DNA of 64,000 bases from Amorphophallus konjac. Lineage: Eukaryota > Streptophyta > Magnoliopsida > Alismatales > Araceae. Below, in pieces: positions 1-12,300 of the stretch. The stretch lies in assembly GCA_022559845.1 (NCBI GenBank), contig CM040127.1, positions 35,116,708 to 35,180,707 on the forward strand, written 5' to 3'. The notes beneath the pieces are model-generated. The model worked only from the letters and a program-made list of their open reading frames with translations. It ran no database searches and was not told where the DNA came from. A program made the translations under genes and the position numbers. The first letter of the stretch is position 1, and each line of letters opens with the position of its first letter.

Positions 1-473
1 GTTTGTGGTTACTTGTTCGGTGTTCGTGCCTTGGGTAGGCGCTACCACGTCAGGCAGTTCACATGCGGTGCGGTGTAAGTCGTCAGGGGACGCTACCGAC
101 TGTGCTTCTAGTGGGAGGTACTCCTGTCGAGTACGGAGTGTCAGACTGTCAGCTCGTGTGTTTGGCCTTCGGGTTTTCTGGTTCGACCGTTGAGTTTCCG
201 TTGTCTCACCGTGGCACGTGTGCCGGTTTGCGTGCCGTAGGGCCTTTGTTTTGTAGAGCACATGGCTTTCTTTTTCGAGGTGCCTACCTACCGCTAGCGT
301 AGTGGTTTCTCATTTTACGAGGTAGGGTTCGAGTGATCCCTACTGAGTCTTGTTCCGAGACTCATTCCCTGCGTGTTTTCACCGTGTTTCAGGTGAGGTG
401 CCGCCCCAGAGGAGCGCGTCTGGGGCGCAGCGTGGTGCGGGTGTCCAGAGGTAGTGCCAGAGGTCAGAGCCGG
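1..473 (+). repeat. Element B 5' LTR, middle segment
   Basis: Collinear with 15741-16213 of the B 3' LTR with only scattered substitutions. It stops at ...GAGCCGG exactly where element A begins, and the LTR resumes at 8881 after a repeat of GCCGG. Short open frames here are chance frames in LTR sequence. Confidence 0.93.
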
Positions 474-1452
474 TGTAACGACCCGAGAATCCGATTACCG
501 GGAAGGCCCGATAACCCGAGACTCGCACTGCCACCCACGAGTCCGAAGACTCGGAAGGGTTAAAAGGATGGTGTGGAGACTACACAAGTATCACAACAGT
601 AGTCCACGCCCCCATACCTCCACCGGAGAGGGGGAAATCAAAGGGGAAGACCCCTGGGGACCCCTAGCATGATTCTAGGCCATCAGAACAAGAATCCATG
701 CTTCGAATCCATAGATTGGGCGACTCTCCCCAAAACATGGAAAAACCCCAAGCATGCTCAAATAAGCCCCTCTCGGCCTCCCCTCGGCCTATAAATCAAG
801 GAAAAGATCGGCTAGAGGCTAAGGAACGTCACCCTACCTCGATGGAGCGAATGCTCCGCCGAATCACCCACGAATCACGAAGAACGCTTGAAGCTTCACG
901 AACTCCCCATGCTTTCCACGCTTGCCGCACGCCCGCACGAACTCCCCAATCCGCGCCATCACCCTGCCGCCGTCAACAGCTGGGGAGGGGTCCGCCGTTC
1001 CCGAATGGGAGAGAGGGAGAGAGGAGAGGGCGGCCACGATTGGGGAAGGAAGGAGGAAGAAGAAGAAGAAAGAGAAAGGAGAAAAGAAAAAAGAAAAGAA
1101 AAGGGGTTATATAGGAAAATCTGATTTTTTTGAAAAATACCAAAAATTAGAAAAAATACATTTCCGAAATCCTCAAAACGCACCGATCGCAACGGTACCA
1201 CTCGTGCCCGGGTGAACCGCCCGATTCGCCCGCAGTGAGCTTCCGAAGGAAAAGCCGAAACACACACCGGAAATCGGAAAACACACGCGGAAAAGTCGCG
1301 GAACGCCTCCGGGCCTCCGAAATGACTCCGGATCGCGCCGATCCGAACACGAAAGATGTCCGAAACAAAATTTCGGACACAACGGAGTCGGACACTCCGA
1401 AAACCAGATCCGAGACCCACGAAGAAGGATCCGAAAGGTTCGGGATATTACA
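474..1452 (-). repeat. Element A 3' LTR, internally deleted
   Basis: In element sense it starts TGTAATATCCCG at 1452 and ends CGTTACA at 474. It is only 979 bp against 2502 bp for the 5' LTR. Two internal deletions explain this, with junctions near 595 and 606. The second joins a TCCACG motif that occurs at both ends of the lost segment. The hairpin array present in the 5' LTR is missing here. A TATA-like CTATATAA remains at 1107-1114. Confidence 0.92.
1107..1114 (-). promoter_or_regulatory. TATA box of element A 3' LTR
   Basis: CTATATAA on the minus strand, about 340 bp from the LTR start, in the same place as the TATA boxes of the B and G LTRs. It would drive transcription leftward out of the element. 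Activity is inferred only. Confidence 0.6.
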
Positions 1453-1453
1453 G

Positions 1454-1466
1454 CCCTCCCCCCTTA
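1454..1466 (-). other. Polypurine tract of element A
   Basis: TAAGGGGGGAGGG in element sense, directly before the 3' LTR. It is the plus-strand primer site for reverse transcription. The preceding block, about 30 bp including CGAGGA and AATTCCTTAAGG, is shared with elements B and G. Confidence 0.88.
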
Positions 1467-1519
1467 AGGAATTTCATCCTCGAAATTGAGAACAACCAAC
1501 GGGGAAAGAAGAGGAAGAC

Positions 1520-4500
1520 TCACTCAAACAGGTACGGAAACTGCTGACGCATCTCGTCCTCACGTTCCCAAGAAGCCTCACCACCAAAGTGTCATTGCCA
1601 CACGACCTTTACCAAGGGAATGACCTTGTTCCGCAGGCGCTGCTCTCGCCTATCCTCCACGCGGATCGGAAACTCTGGGAGAGAAAGATCTGGAGTCACC
1701 TCAGGCCAAACCGAAAACTCGAGCACATGAGAGTCATCGGGCATATACTTCCGCAACATCGAGACGTGGAACACGTCATGCACCGACGCCAACTCAGGAG
1801 GTAACTACAACCGGTAAGCAACCTCACCGATGCGCTCCACGATCGCGAAAGGACCAATATAGCGGGGACTCAGCTTCCCACGCCGTCCAAAACGCATCAC
1901 CCCCTTCATCGGAGAAACTCTCAAGAACACATGATCGCCCACGGTGAACTCGAGAGGCTGCCTCCTACGGTCAGCATAGCTCTTCTGCCGACTCTGGGCC
2001 GCCAACATGTTCTGACGAACCAGGTGCACAACGTCCACACATTGCTGCACCAATTCTGGTCCCGTCAAAACACGCTCACCCACCTCAAACCAATCAAGCG
2101 GAGTCCTAAAAGGACGCCCATACAATGCCTCATAAGGAGCCATGCCGATGCTCGAATGATAGCTGTTGTTATAGGCAAACTCCACCAACGGTAGGTGATG
2201 ACTCCAACTCCCCTGCCACTCCAGACAGCAGGATCTCAGCATGTCCTCCAAAGTCTGAATGGTCCTCTCAGACTGACCATCTGACTGTGGATGATACGCC
2301 GAGCTAAATGCCAACTCCGTGCCAAGAGCTCGCTGGAAACTCCTCCAGAATCCAGAAGTGAAGCACGGATCCCGATCCGACACGATCGAAATGGGAATCC
2401 CATGCAACGGCACGATTCACTCCACATAAAGGCGAGCCAACTTGGACACGCTCCAGCTGACCTTGATCGGTAACAACCGCGTCACCTTCGTCAGCCGATC
2501 CACCAGCAACCAAATACTGTCCTGCCCACTCGGGGTCCTCGGTAACCCCACCACAAAATCCGTGGTCACATGGTCCCACTTCCAAGCAGGAACATCCAAG
2601 GGCTGGAGAGTACCTCCTGGTCGCTGATGCTCCGCCTTCACCTGCTGACAGATCAGGCACCTGGCCACAAACTCTGCGACATCTCTTTTCATGCCAGGCC
2701 ACCAGAACTACCTCCGCAAGTTCCGATACATCTTCGTCGCACCCGGGTGTACAGTGTACCTGCTCCCATGAGCCTCGCGCAACACTGTACGATGAACCTG
2801 CTCCTCCGCTGGAATGTACAGCCTGCCGCGAAACCTCGCAGCACCGTCCTCGCCGAGCTCCACGTCAGCCATCGCTAGAATCTGGGGCAACTCAGGGTCC
2901 GCATGCTGAGCCTCTGTCACATGACGACGGATAGCAGGAGTGACAGTCAGACTCGCAAGCACCGCCAACCCTGGCTCCTGGGGAATCTTGAGCCTGAAGG
3001 ATACTTCGGGCACCTGTTCCCAGAGCCTCCACTTCCTCAGCATCAAGGTACTGATCGCAACCTTCCGACTCAAGGCATCGGCGACGACAGTCATCCTGCC
3101 CGGCTGATAAGACAGGGTGAAGTCATAGTCTTTCATGAACTCCAACCAACGCCTTTGCCTGAGGTTCAGGTCCTTCTGCGAGAACACGTACCTCAAACTC
3201 TGATGGTCAGTGAACACCTCGAACTTCTCGCCGTACAGATAATACCTCCAGATCTTCAGCGCGAAGATCACCGCCGCCAACTCAAGGTCATGGGTAGGGT
3301 AGTTCTCCTCATGGGGCTTTAGCTGCCGAGATGCATAAGCCACCACTCTACCATGCTGCATCAAAACAGCACCCAGTCCAACGCCGGAAGCATCTGTACA
3401 CACCACGAAACCTCCCGATCCAGATGGCAACACCAAAACCGGAGCAGTGGTAAGCAATCTCTTCAGCTCCATGAAGCTCCGCTCACACTCCTCCGTCCAG
3501 ACGAACGGCACCTCTTTCCGTGTAAGCCTGGTCATCGGGGCCGCAATACGAGAGAAATCCTGAATAAACCGCTGATAATAACCTGCAAGCCCCAAGAAAC
3601 TCCGAATCTTCGTGACAGAACTCGGCCTCGGCCACTGAACCACATCCTCGACCTTAGCCGGGTCCACGGAAACACCCTCACCAGAAATCACGTGCCCCAA
3701 AAAGTGCACCTCACGAAGCCAGAACTCGCACTTGCTGAGCTTCGCATACAACTGGTGATCGCGCAGGGTCTGCAATACCGCTCTCAAATGCTGCACATGC
3801 TCCTCAGCAGACCGCGAATACACAAGGATATCATCCACAAACATGACCACAAACTGGTCCAAGTACGGACGAAACACCCTATGCATCAAATCCATGAATG
3901 CGGCGGGGGCATTGGTGAGCCCGAACGGCATCACCAAGAACTCATAATGCCCATACCTCGACCGAAACGTCGTCTTCTCCACATCGGACTCGCGAATTCT
4001 CAGCTGATAGTAACCGGACCGCAAATAAATCCGTGAGAACACTCGCGCAGACTGCAGCTGGTCGAACAAATCATCAATCCGCGGTAACGGATACTTGTTC
4101 TTAATGGTCACTTCATTCAGCTGCCGATAGTCAATGCACAGTCGCAGACTACCGTCCTTCTTCTTCACAAACAACACGGGCGCACCCCAAGGGGAAAAGC
4201 TAGGACGGATATACCCCTTGGCCAGCAGTTCCTGCAACTGCGCCCTCAGCTCCCTCAACTCAGCGGGGGCCATACGGTAGGGAGCCTTCGCCAAAGGTCC
4301 CGTACCAGGCACAACCTCGATCACGAAATCGATCTCCCGCTGGGGAGGTAATCCAGGCAACTCCTCGGGAAAAACGTCGGGGAACTCGCACACCACCGCA
4401 ATGTCCTCGACATCCGGCTCCATCCGGTCAGACACAACCACTGACGCGAGAAAACCCTGACAACCGGAATCAAGCAATCGACGGGCTCGAATAGCAGAGA

Positions 4501-6214
4501 TAAGGAATCGAGAAGAGGCGGGACGGATACCTTGGAAATAGAAGGTCCTCTTGCTCGGATGCTGGAAGTAGACCCTCTTCATTCCACAATCCACCACCGC
4601 TCCATGGGTCTCGAGCCAATCCATGCCTAGAATCACATCATAATCCCGAAGCTGCAACGCATATAACCTGCCTGGCATACTCCGCCCATCGATCCAAACC
4701 GGAACCTGATCGAAGCAATACGGAGTGATCATAAAGTCACCCGAAGGCAACTCCACTGCCAAATCACAGGACAACTGGGTCACCGGCTCCTCGACGCTCG
4801 ACGCGAAATCCTCCGAAACAAACGAATGAGACGCGCCCGAATCAAACAAAACTCGAGCCGCACAACCCAAAATCTGAACGGTACCTTCTACGAGCTGCGA
4901 CGCCACTGCCTCTGCCCGGGTCATGTGCGTGATCTGGCCTCGAGCCCTCTGCCTGCCTCTCACGTTGGCTGACCTGGGTAGCGGCGGATACTGTCCCTGC
5001 TGCTGCTGCTGCCTCTGCTGCTGGGGAACCTGCTGCTGCTGAGGAAACTGCTGTTGCGGCGGCCTCTGGGGACAGTCACGCACCATATGCCCTGGCTGGT
5101 CACACCGAAAATAGATGATTGGCGCCGTGCACTGCCTGCCTGGGTGGGTCCCACCACACCGTGGACAAGGTCCTCGCGATCCACCCACTGATCCCTGACG
5201 CTGCAAAGGAATCGACTGCTGTACACTGCCCGATGAAGCCTGCCCCTGATCCTTGTGCTTCTTCCGGAAACTCTTCTTCAAGAACTTCTTAACCTTCGAG
5301 CCGAAGGACGCAGATCCTGTCACCGAAGCTACTGATGCCGGTACTCCTGAACCACCCGACGCAGACTGAAAGAAATCCTGCTGCTGGGTAGCCGACTGCT
5401 GGCTGCGACCTGACAAAGACTGCCCCTGGCTGATCGGTCCTCGAGTCCTCTGTATATCCATCTCCAAAGAAATCGCAACACAAGACGCCGTCTCTAGATC
5501 AGTGGCCCCGTTCGCGATCAAATGGTGCCTCAGCTCCAGCCTCAAGCCCTGTACAAACTGCGTGGTCCTCACCCTCTCATGCTCCATGATGTGAGGTGCG
5601 TACCGACCCAGCTCGAGAAATCGGGCCCTGTACTGCAACACGGACATGTCACCCTGCACCAGCTCCAGAAACTCCCGCATCTGCTGCGTGACAACAACAT
5701 CTGGACAGTACGTACGCTCGAAAGCACTAACGAAGTCATCCCACTCGATCTGCTCAAGTGGACGAAGCTGAAAGGACGTCTTCCACTCGGAAGACCACCA
5801 CCTCCGAACCGTACCCTGTAACTGGTTGTAGGCCAACACAACTCTGTCCTCGGCAGTACTCCTCGAGCAACTGAACACCCGCTCCATCTCATCAAGCCAA
5901 TCACGAGCCGCATCAGGGTCTGCCTGGCCGCTAAAGTAAGGTGGATGGAACTGCATGAAGTCCCTCACTGCTCGGCCTGGCCCACCCCTGATTGACGAGC
6001 CCTCACCAGCCTCTCCGCCAAACTGCTGAGACATGAGATGGTACATGCCACGGAAGAAATCCTCGGCCCCCGGAACTCTCGCAGCATCCGCGGCCTCAGT
6101 AGCCCCCGGTGGCGCTCTGCTATGCTCCTCCTGGTCCCTCTGGACCCCCTGCTGGATCTCCTGACCTCCAGCCGACTGCCCCTGCTGAGAGCGAGAGCTC
6201 CTCCTCGGCGCCAT
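1520..6214 (-). pseudogene. Element A gag-pol polyprotein pseudogene (Tekay/Del chromovirus)
   Basis: Starts at the ATG at 6214 ([11 protein letters not shown]), which element B also has. It is open for about 1168 codons to a stop at 2708-2710. In order: retrotransposon gag domain (about residues 80-270), zinc knuckles ([13 protein letters not shown], then [14 protein letters not shown] near 373, whose first Cys is Tyr), aspartic protease (DSGASHSF, near 459), reverse transcriptase (VDD motif near 794) and RNase H ([12 protein letters not shown], near 941). Integrase and chromodomain follow in the same frame after stops at 2708, 2414, 1803 and 1590, ending near 1520. Each stop matches a sense codon in B. 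The RT motif A aspartate is also Tyr (about 4030). The protein cannot be functional, but gag to RNase H is still one long frame. Confidence 0.95.
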
Positions 6215-6364
6215 ACTCGCTCCTGAAGTAAAAGACAGAAAACACGAAAACGGCAAGGTCAAAATAAACCCGTGGTGCCCAATGCCAGCGTCACCTGTAC
6301 ATCATCGTTGTGGACTAGTGGACCACTACAATTACCTATGATTCTCATGTAATTCCACAACCGC

Positions 6365-6376
6365 GCTCTGATACCA
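6365..6376 (-). other. Primer binding site of element A (tRNA-iMet)
   Basis: TGGTATCAGAGC on the minus strand, two bases inside the 5' LTR end. It is complementary to the 3' end of plant initiator tRNA-Met, the usual primer for this group. Confidence 0.93.
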
Positions 6377-7601
6377 GCTGTAACGACCCGAGAATCTGAT
6401 TACCGGGAAGGCCCGATAACCCGAGACTCGCACCGCCACCCACGAGCACGAAGACTCGGAAGGGTTAAAAGGATGGTGTGGAGACTACACAAGTATCACA
6501 AATAATTGTAGAAATTAAACAGTTATAATATTAAGCAGGAAATGAATTAACATTTTACATGGTCCACAATAGAAATAACAACAGCAGCAACAGTAGTCCA
6601 CGACTAGTACAGTGACAAGAAAGGAAAGTACAGCTACACGGGGCATACCCCGGCTCTGACCTCTGGCACTACCTCTGGGCACCCGCACCACGCTGCGCTC
6701 CTGACGCGCTCCCCGAAGGTGGCGCCTCACCTGAAACACGGTGAAAACACGCAGGGAATGAGTCTCGGAACAAGACTCAGTAGGGATCACTCGAACCCTA
6801 CCTCGAAAAAAGGGAAACCACTACTCTAGCGGTAGGAAAGTACCTCGAAAAGGAAAGCCCTGTACTCTACAGAACTAGACCCTATGGCACGCAAACCGAC
6901 ACACGTGCCACGGTACGGAAAGACCAAAGCTCAAAGGTCGGATCGGTAAAACCCGAAGGTCAGAAACACTCGACTGACAGTCTATCACTCCGTACTCGAC
7001 AGGAGTACCACCCACTAGAAGCACAGCCGGTAGCGTCCCCTGACGTCTTACACCGCACCGCAGGTGAACCGCCTGACGTGGTAGGTCCTACCCGAGGCGC
7101 AGACACCGTACAAGTAACCACAAACAAGTAACTAGCTGGGGTCACGCCCGTCGACGTGGGTCCAACGGCCCCCAACCACGTGTGCACACACAGACCACGT
7201 GTCACTAGGTCTAGTCCTCTGACCGGTTTTCCCCCGTAGCCGGACTCTGGCTACCGACGAGGGGCCTACGGTAACCGGTCCACAAACCGTCTCGAAAGGT
7301 GGGTGCCCGTACACCACTCCCAGGTGAGACCAGCACCTCGTACTGGTGGGCTACGACTAGTGGAGGGTCACTAAAGGAGTAGACGCTCAAGTCAACGGAA
7401 AATAACTTACAACCACAGGTACGAGGGACGCTCCTTGTACCCACACTAACGCACGGTGACACAAACCGAAGCCACCACCTCCCGGGACCCCACGGCACCC
7501 CCACGTGTAGCCCCCACATGATGCCCCGCATCAGTCGGACTACGGGTCGGCACAGGGATCGAGACTAGCTCATCCGGGATTTGAATCGACGAAGAAAGGG
7601 A

Positions 7602-7972
7602 GTCGCGGTCACCGGAGGACCGCCTCCTGTGGTAGCGGTCGACCCAGGACCGCTATCACCTGGTCGCGGTCGGCCTGGAACCGCGACCACCCTGGTGCAC
7701 GAAAACGTGAAAGCGGTCGCGTGAAGACTGCCTTCACCTGGTAGCGGTCTCCTGGAGACCGCGACCAGACTCCAACGGTCAAAAACCCGTCTCGAAGACC
7801 ATGCCGAACCCCAGGCTGAAAGCGGTCGCCCCCTGACCGCCACCAGCAGTCGCGGTCAGTCGCGAGACAGCGACCGTCTGCCGACAGCACAAGCCCCAAC
7901 GCTCGAAACCTTGATGAAGGCGGTCCCCACCTGACCGCTACCTGATGAAGGCGGTTACCGGTGGACCGCTAT
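7602..7972 (-). repeat. Array of about nine imperfect palindromes in element A 5' LTR
   Basis: Successive hairpins with stems of the type GTCGCGGTC...GACCGCTAC and loops of a few bases. An example is GTAGCGGTCT-CCTGG-AGACCGCGAC near 7740. Units are about 25 bp with variable spacers. The array lies 0.9-1.3 kb from the LTR start, as in B and G, and downstream of the TATA box, so it would be in the transcript leader. Confidence 0.85.
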
Positions 7973-8534
7973 CATCCCGGAAAACTGAGAACGGCCGGGA
8001 ACGGCTAAAAACACCATTCCACGCCCCCATACCTCCACCGGAGAGGGGGAAATCAAAGGGGAAGACCCCTGGGGACCCCTAGCATGATTCTAGGCCATCA
8101 GAACAAGAATCCATGCATCGAATCCATAGATCGGGCGACTCTCCCCAAAACATGGAAAAACCCCAAGCATGCTCAAATAAGCCCCTCTCGGCCTCCCCTC
8201 GGCCTATAAATCACGAAAAAGATCGGCTAGAGGCTAAGGAACGTCACCCTACCTCGATGGAGCGAATGCTCCGCCGAATCACCCACGAATCACGAAGAAC
8301 TCTTGAAGCTTCACGAACTCCCCACGCTTCCCACGCTTGCCGCACGCCCGCACGATCGTCTCACCGTCGCCCACGCATCCGCGCCGTCACCCTGCCGCCG
8401 TCAACAGTCGGGGAGGGGTCCGCCGCGCCCGAATGGGAGAGAGGGAGAGAGGAGAGGGCGGCCACGGTTGGGGAAGGAAGGAGGAAGAAGAAGAAGAAAG
8501 AGAAAGGAGAAAAGACAAAAGAAAAGAAAAGGGG

Positions 8535-8542
8535 TTATATAG
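8535..8542 (-). promoter_or_regulatory. TATA box of element A 5' LTR
   Basis: CTATATAA in element sense, about 340 bp from the LTR start. It is followed by a pyrimidine-rich stretch, typical of plant transcription start regions. Confidence 0.65.
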
Positions 8543-8880
8543 AAAAATCTGATTTTTCGGAAAAATACCGAAAATTAGAAAAAATACATTTTCGGAATCC
8601 TCAGAACGCACCGATCGCAACGGTACCACTCGTGCCCGGGTGAACCGCCCGGTTCGCCCGCAGTGAGCTTCCGAAGGAAAAGCCGAAACACACACCGGAA
8701 ATCGGAAAACACACGCGGAAAAGCCGCGAAACGCCTCCGGGCCTCCGAAATGACTCCAGATCGCGCCGATCCGAACACGAAAGATGTCCGAAACGAAATT
8801 TCGGACACAACGGAGTCGGACACTCCGAAAACCAGATCCGGGACCCACGAAGAAGGATCCGAAAGGTCCGGGATATTACA

Positions 8881-8885
8881 GCCGG
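8881..8885. repeat. Target site duplication of element A (GCCGG)
   Basis: GCCGG here and at 469-473 flank element A exactly. The unoccupied site is seen in the B 3' LTR at 16209-16213. Confidence 0.95.
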
Positions 8886-9161
8886 GGTATGCCCCGTGTA
8901 GCTGTATTTTTCTTTCTTGTCTCTGTACTAGTCGTGGACTACTGTTGTTATTTTATTGTTATCTTGTGGACCATGCATAATGTAAAATGCTAATTTATTT
9001 CCTGCTTAATATTATAACTGTTTAAATTCTGCAATTACTTGTGATACTTGTGTAGTTTCCACACCATCCTTCTAACCCTTCCGAGTCTTCGGACTCGTGG
9101 GTGGCGGTGCGAGTCTCGGGTTATCGGGCCTTCCCGGTAATCGGATTCTCGGGTCGTTACA
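8881..9161 (+). repeat. Element B 5' LTR, terminal segment
   Basis: Matches 16209-16489 of the 3' LTR and ends GGTCGTTACA at 9161, followed by the primer site. Together with 1-473 it reconstitutes the LTR around the element A insertion. Confidence 0.94.
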
Positions 9162-9163
9162 GC

Positions 9164-9175
9164 TGGTATCAGAGC
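9164..9175 (+). other. Primer binding site of element B (tRNA-iMet)
   Basis: TGGTATCAGAGC, two bases after the 5' LTR end, same as in A and G. Confidence 0.94.
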
Positions 9176-9324
9176 ACGGTTGTGGAATTATGCGAGAATC
9201 ATAGGTAATTGTAGTGGTCCACTAGTCCACAGCGATGATGTACAGTTGGCACTAGCATTGGGCATCGTGCATTTTCTTGACCTTGCCGTTTTTGTGTTTT
9301 CTATCTTTTGCTTCAGGAGCGAGC

Positions 9325-12300
9325 ATGGCACCGAGGAGGAGCACTCGCTCTCAACAGGGGCAGTCGGCTGGAGGTCAGGAGATCCAGCAGGGGGTCCAGA
9401 GGGACCAGGAGGAGCAGAGCAGAGTGCCACCATGGGCCACCGAGGCAGTGGATACTGCGAGAGTTCCGGGGGCCGATGATTTCCTCCGTGGCATGTACCA
9501 GCTTATGTCTCAACAGTTCGGTGGAGAGGCTGCTAAGGGCTCGTTAGCTAGGGGTGGGCCAGGCCGAGCAGTGAGGGAGTTTCTGCAGTTCCATCCACCT
9601 TACTTTAGCGGCCAGGCAGACCCTGATGCGGCTCGTGATTGGCTTGACGAGATGGAGCGGGTGTTCAGTTCTGCGAAGAGTGCTACCGAGGACAGAGTGG
9701 TGTTGGCCTACAACCAGTTGCAGGGTACGGCTCAGAAGTGGTGGTCTTCCGAGTGGAAGACGTCTTTTCAGCTTCGTCCACTTGAGCAGGTCGAGTGGGA
9801 CGACTTCGTTAGTGCTTTCGAGCGTACGTACTGTCCAGATTATGTTGCTACGCAGCGGATGCGGGAGTTTCTGGAGCTGATACATGGTGACATGTCAGTG
9901 TTGCAGTACAGGGCCTGATTTGTCGAGCTGGGTCGGTATGCACCTCACATCATGGAGCATGAGAGGGTGAAGACCGCGCAGTTTGTTCAGGGCCTTAGGC
10001 AGGAGCTGAGGCACCATCTGATCGCAAACGGGGCCACTGATCTAGAGACGGCGTCTCGTGTTGCGGCTTCCTTGGAGATGGATATGCAGAGGACTCGAGG
10101 ACCGATCAACCAGGGGCAGTCTCTGTCAGGTCGCAGCCAGCAGTCGGCTACCCAACAGCGGGGTTCCTTCCATCATGTGTCGGGTGGTTCTGAAGCGCCG
10201 GCTTCGGCATCGTCGGTGACAGGATTCGCGTCTTTTGGCTCAAAGGTCAAGAAGTTCTTCGGGAAGAGTTTCCGGAAGAAGAAGTCCAAGGATCAGGGGC
10301 AAGCTTCATCGGGCAGTGTATAGCAGCTGATTCCTTTTCATCGGCAGGGATCAGTGGGTGGATCGCGAGGACCGTGTCCACGGTGTAGTGGGTTTCACCT
10401 AGGCAGGCAGTGCACGACGCCGATTATCTATTTTCGGTGTGACCAGCCAGGGCACATGGCGCGTGACTGTCCTCAGAGGCCGCCGCAGCAGCAGGGACAG
10501 TATCCGCCGCTACCCAAGTTAGCTAGTGTGGGAGGCAGGCAGAGAGCTCGAGGCCAGATCACGCACATGACCAGGGCAGAGGCAGTGGCGTTGCAGCTCG
10601 TGGAAGGTACCGTTCAGATTTTGGGTTGTGCGGCTCAGGTTTTGTTTGATTCTGGCGCGTCTTATTCGTTTATTTCGGAGGATTTCGCGTTGAACATCGA
10701 GGAGCCGGTGACCCAGTTGCCCTGTGATTTGGCAGTGGAGTTGCCTTCGGGTGATTTCATGGTCACTCCGTATTGCTTCGATCAGGTTCCGGTTTGGATC
10801 GATGGGCGGAGTATGCCAGGCAGGTTGTATGCGTTGCAGCTTCGGGATTATGATGTGATTCTAGGCATGGATTGGGTCGAGACTCATGGAGCGGTGGTGG
10901 ATTGTGGAATGAAGAGGGTCTACTTCCAGCATCCGAGCAAGCGGACCTTCTATTTCTAAGGTATCCGTTCCACCTCTTCTCGATTCCTCAATTTTGTTAT
11001 TCGAGCTCGTCGATTGCTTGATTCTGGTTGTCAGGGTTTTCTCGCGTCCGTGGTTGTGTCTGACCGGATGGAGCCGAATGTCGAGGATATTTCGATGGTG
11101 TGTGAATTTCTCGACGTTTTTCCCGAGGAGTTGCCTGGATTGCCTCCCCAGCGGGAGATCGATTTTGTGATCGAGGTTGTGCTTGGTACGGGACCTTTGG
11201 CGAAGGCTCCCTACCGTATGGCCCCCGCTGAGTTGAGGGAGTTGAGGGCGCAGTTGCAGGAACTATTGGCCAAGGGGTACATTCGTCCTACCTTTTCCCC
11301 TTGGGGTGCGCCCGTGTTGTTTGTGAAGAAGAAGGACGGTAGTCTGCGGCTGTGTATTGACTATCGGCAGCTAAATGAAGTAACCATCAAGAACAAGTAT
11401 CCGTTGCCGCGGATTGATGATTTGCTTGACCAGATTCAGTCTGCGCGAGTGTTCTCGTGGATTGATCTGCGGTCCGGCTACTATCAGCTGAGGATTCGCG
11501 AGTCCGATGTGGAGAAGACTGCATTCAGTACGAGGTACGGGCATTATGAGTTTCTGGTGATACCGTTTGGGCTCACCAATGCCCCTGCAACCTTCATGGA
11601 CTTGATGCAGAGGGTGTTCCATCCGTATTTGGACCAATTCGTGGTCATTTTCGTGGATGACATCCTTGTCTATTCGTGGTCTGCCGAGGAGCACGCGTAC
11701 CATTTGGGTGTGGTGCTGCAGACGTTGCGAGATCACCAGTTATATGCGAAGCTCAGCAAGTGCGAGTTCTGGCTCGGTGAGGTGCACTTTCTGGGGCACG
11801 TGATTTCTGGTGATGGTATTTCCGTGGACCCCGCCAAGGTCGAGGCAGTAATGCAGTGGCCAAGGCCGAGGTCGGTGACGGAGATCCAGAGTTTCTTGGG
11901 GCTTGCAGGTTATTATCGCCGGTTTATCCAGGATTTTTCTCGCATTGCGGCCCCGATGACTAGACTCACGCGGAAGGATGTGCCTTTCGTCTGGTCTGAG
12001 GAGTGTGAGCAGAGCTTCATGGAACTGAAGAGATTGCTCACCTCGACTCCGATGTTGGTTTTATCTTCTGGATCGGGAGGTTTCGTGGTGTGTACAGATG
12101 CTTCCAGCGTTGGATTGGGTGCTGTGTTGATGCAGCATGGTAGAGTGGTGGCTTATGCATCTCGGCAGCTAAAGCCCCACGAGGAGAACTACCCTACCCA
12201 TGACCTTGAGTTGGCGGCGGTGATCTTCGCGCTGAAGATCTGGAGGCATTATCTGTACGGCGAGAAGTTCGAGGTGTTCACTGACCATCATAGTTTGAGG

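Larger units (their letters stand above)
474..8880 (-). mobile_element. Element A: Tekay/Del-like Ty3/Gypsy retrotransposon, complete, nested in B
   Basis: A minus-strand element with both LTRs (5' LTR 6379-8880; 3' LTR 474-1452), primer site, gag-pol region and polypurine tract. The 5-bp sequence GCCGG lies directly on both sides (469-473 and 8881-8885) and occurs once at the matching site of the intact B 3' LTR (16209-16213), which shows insertion into B. A and B are the same family: termini, gag, pol and LTR blocks align. By eye, 5 differences were found in a 240-bp stretch of the two LTRs (about 2%), so the insertion is not very recent. Confidence 0.95.
6379..8880 (-). repeat. Element A 5' LTR
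   Basis: 2502 bp, TGTAATATCCCG...CGTTACA in element sense. It contains a TATA box at 8535-8542, a purine/pyrimidine-rich block at about 8410-8530 (GGAGAGAGG-type), the hairpin array at 7602-7972, and near its end a segment (about 6980-7130) that is also conserved in the G and B LTRs. Open frames here (for example 8113-8643) are shadows of LTR sequence with no recognised domain. Confidence 0.95.

Noticed and set aside
7602..7972. CRISPR-like array of palindromic repeats
   Set aside because: Plant nuclear retrotransposon LTR. Repeats vary in sequence, spacers are unequal, and no cas genes are present.
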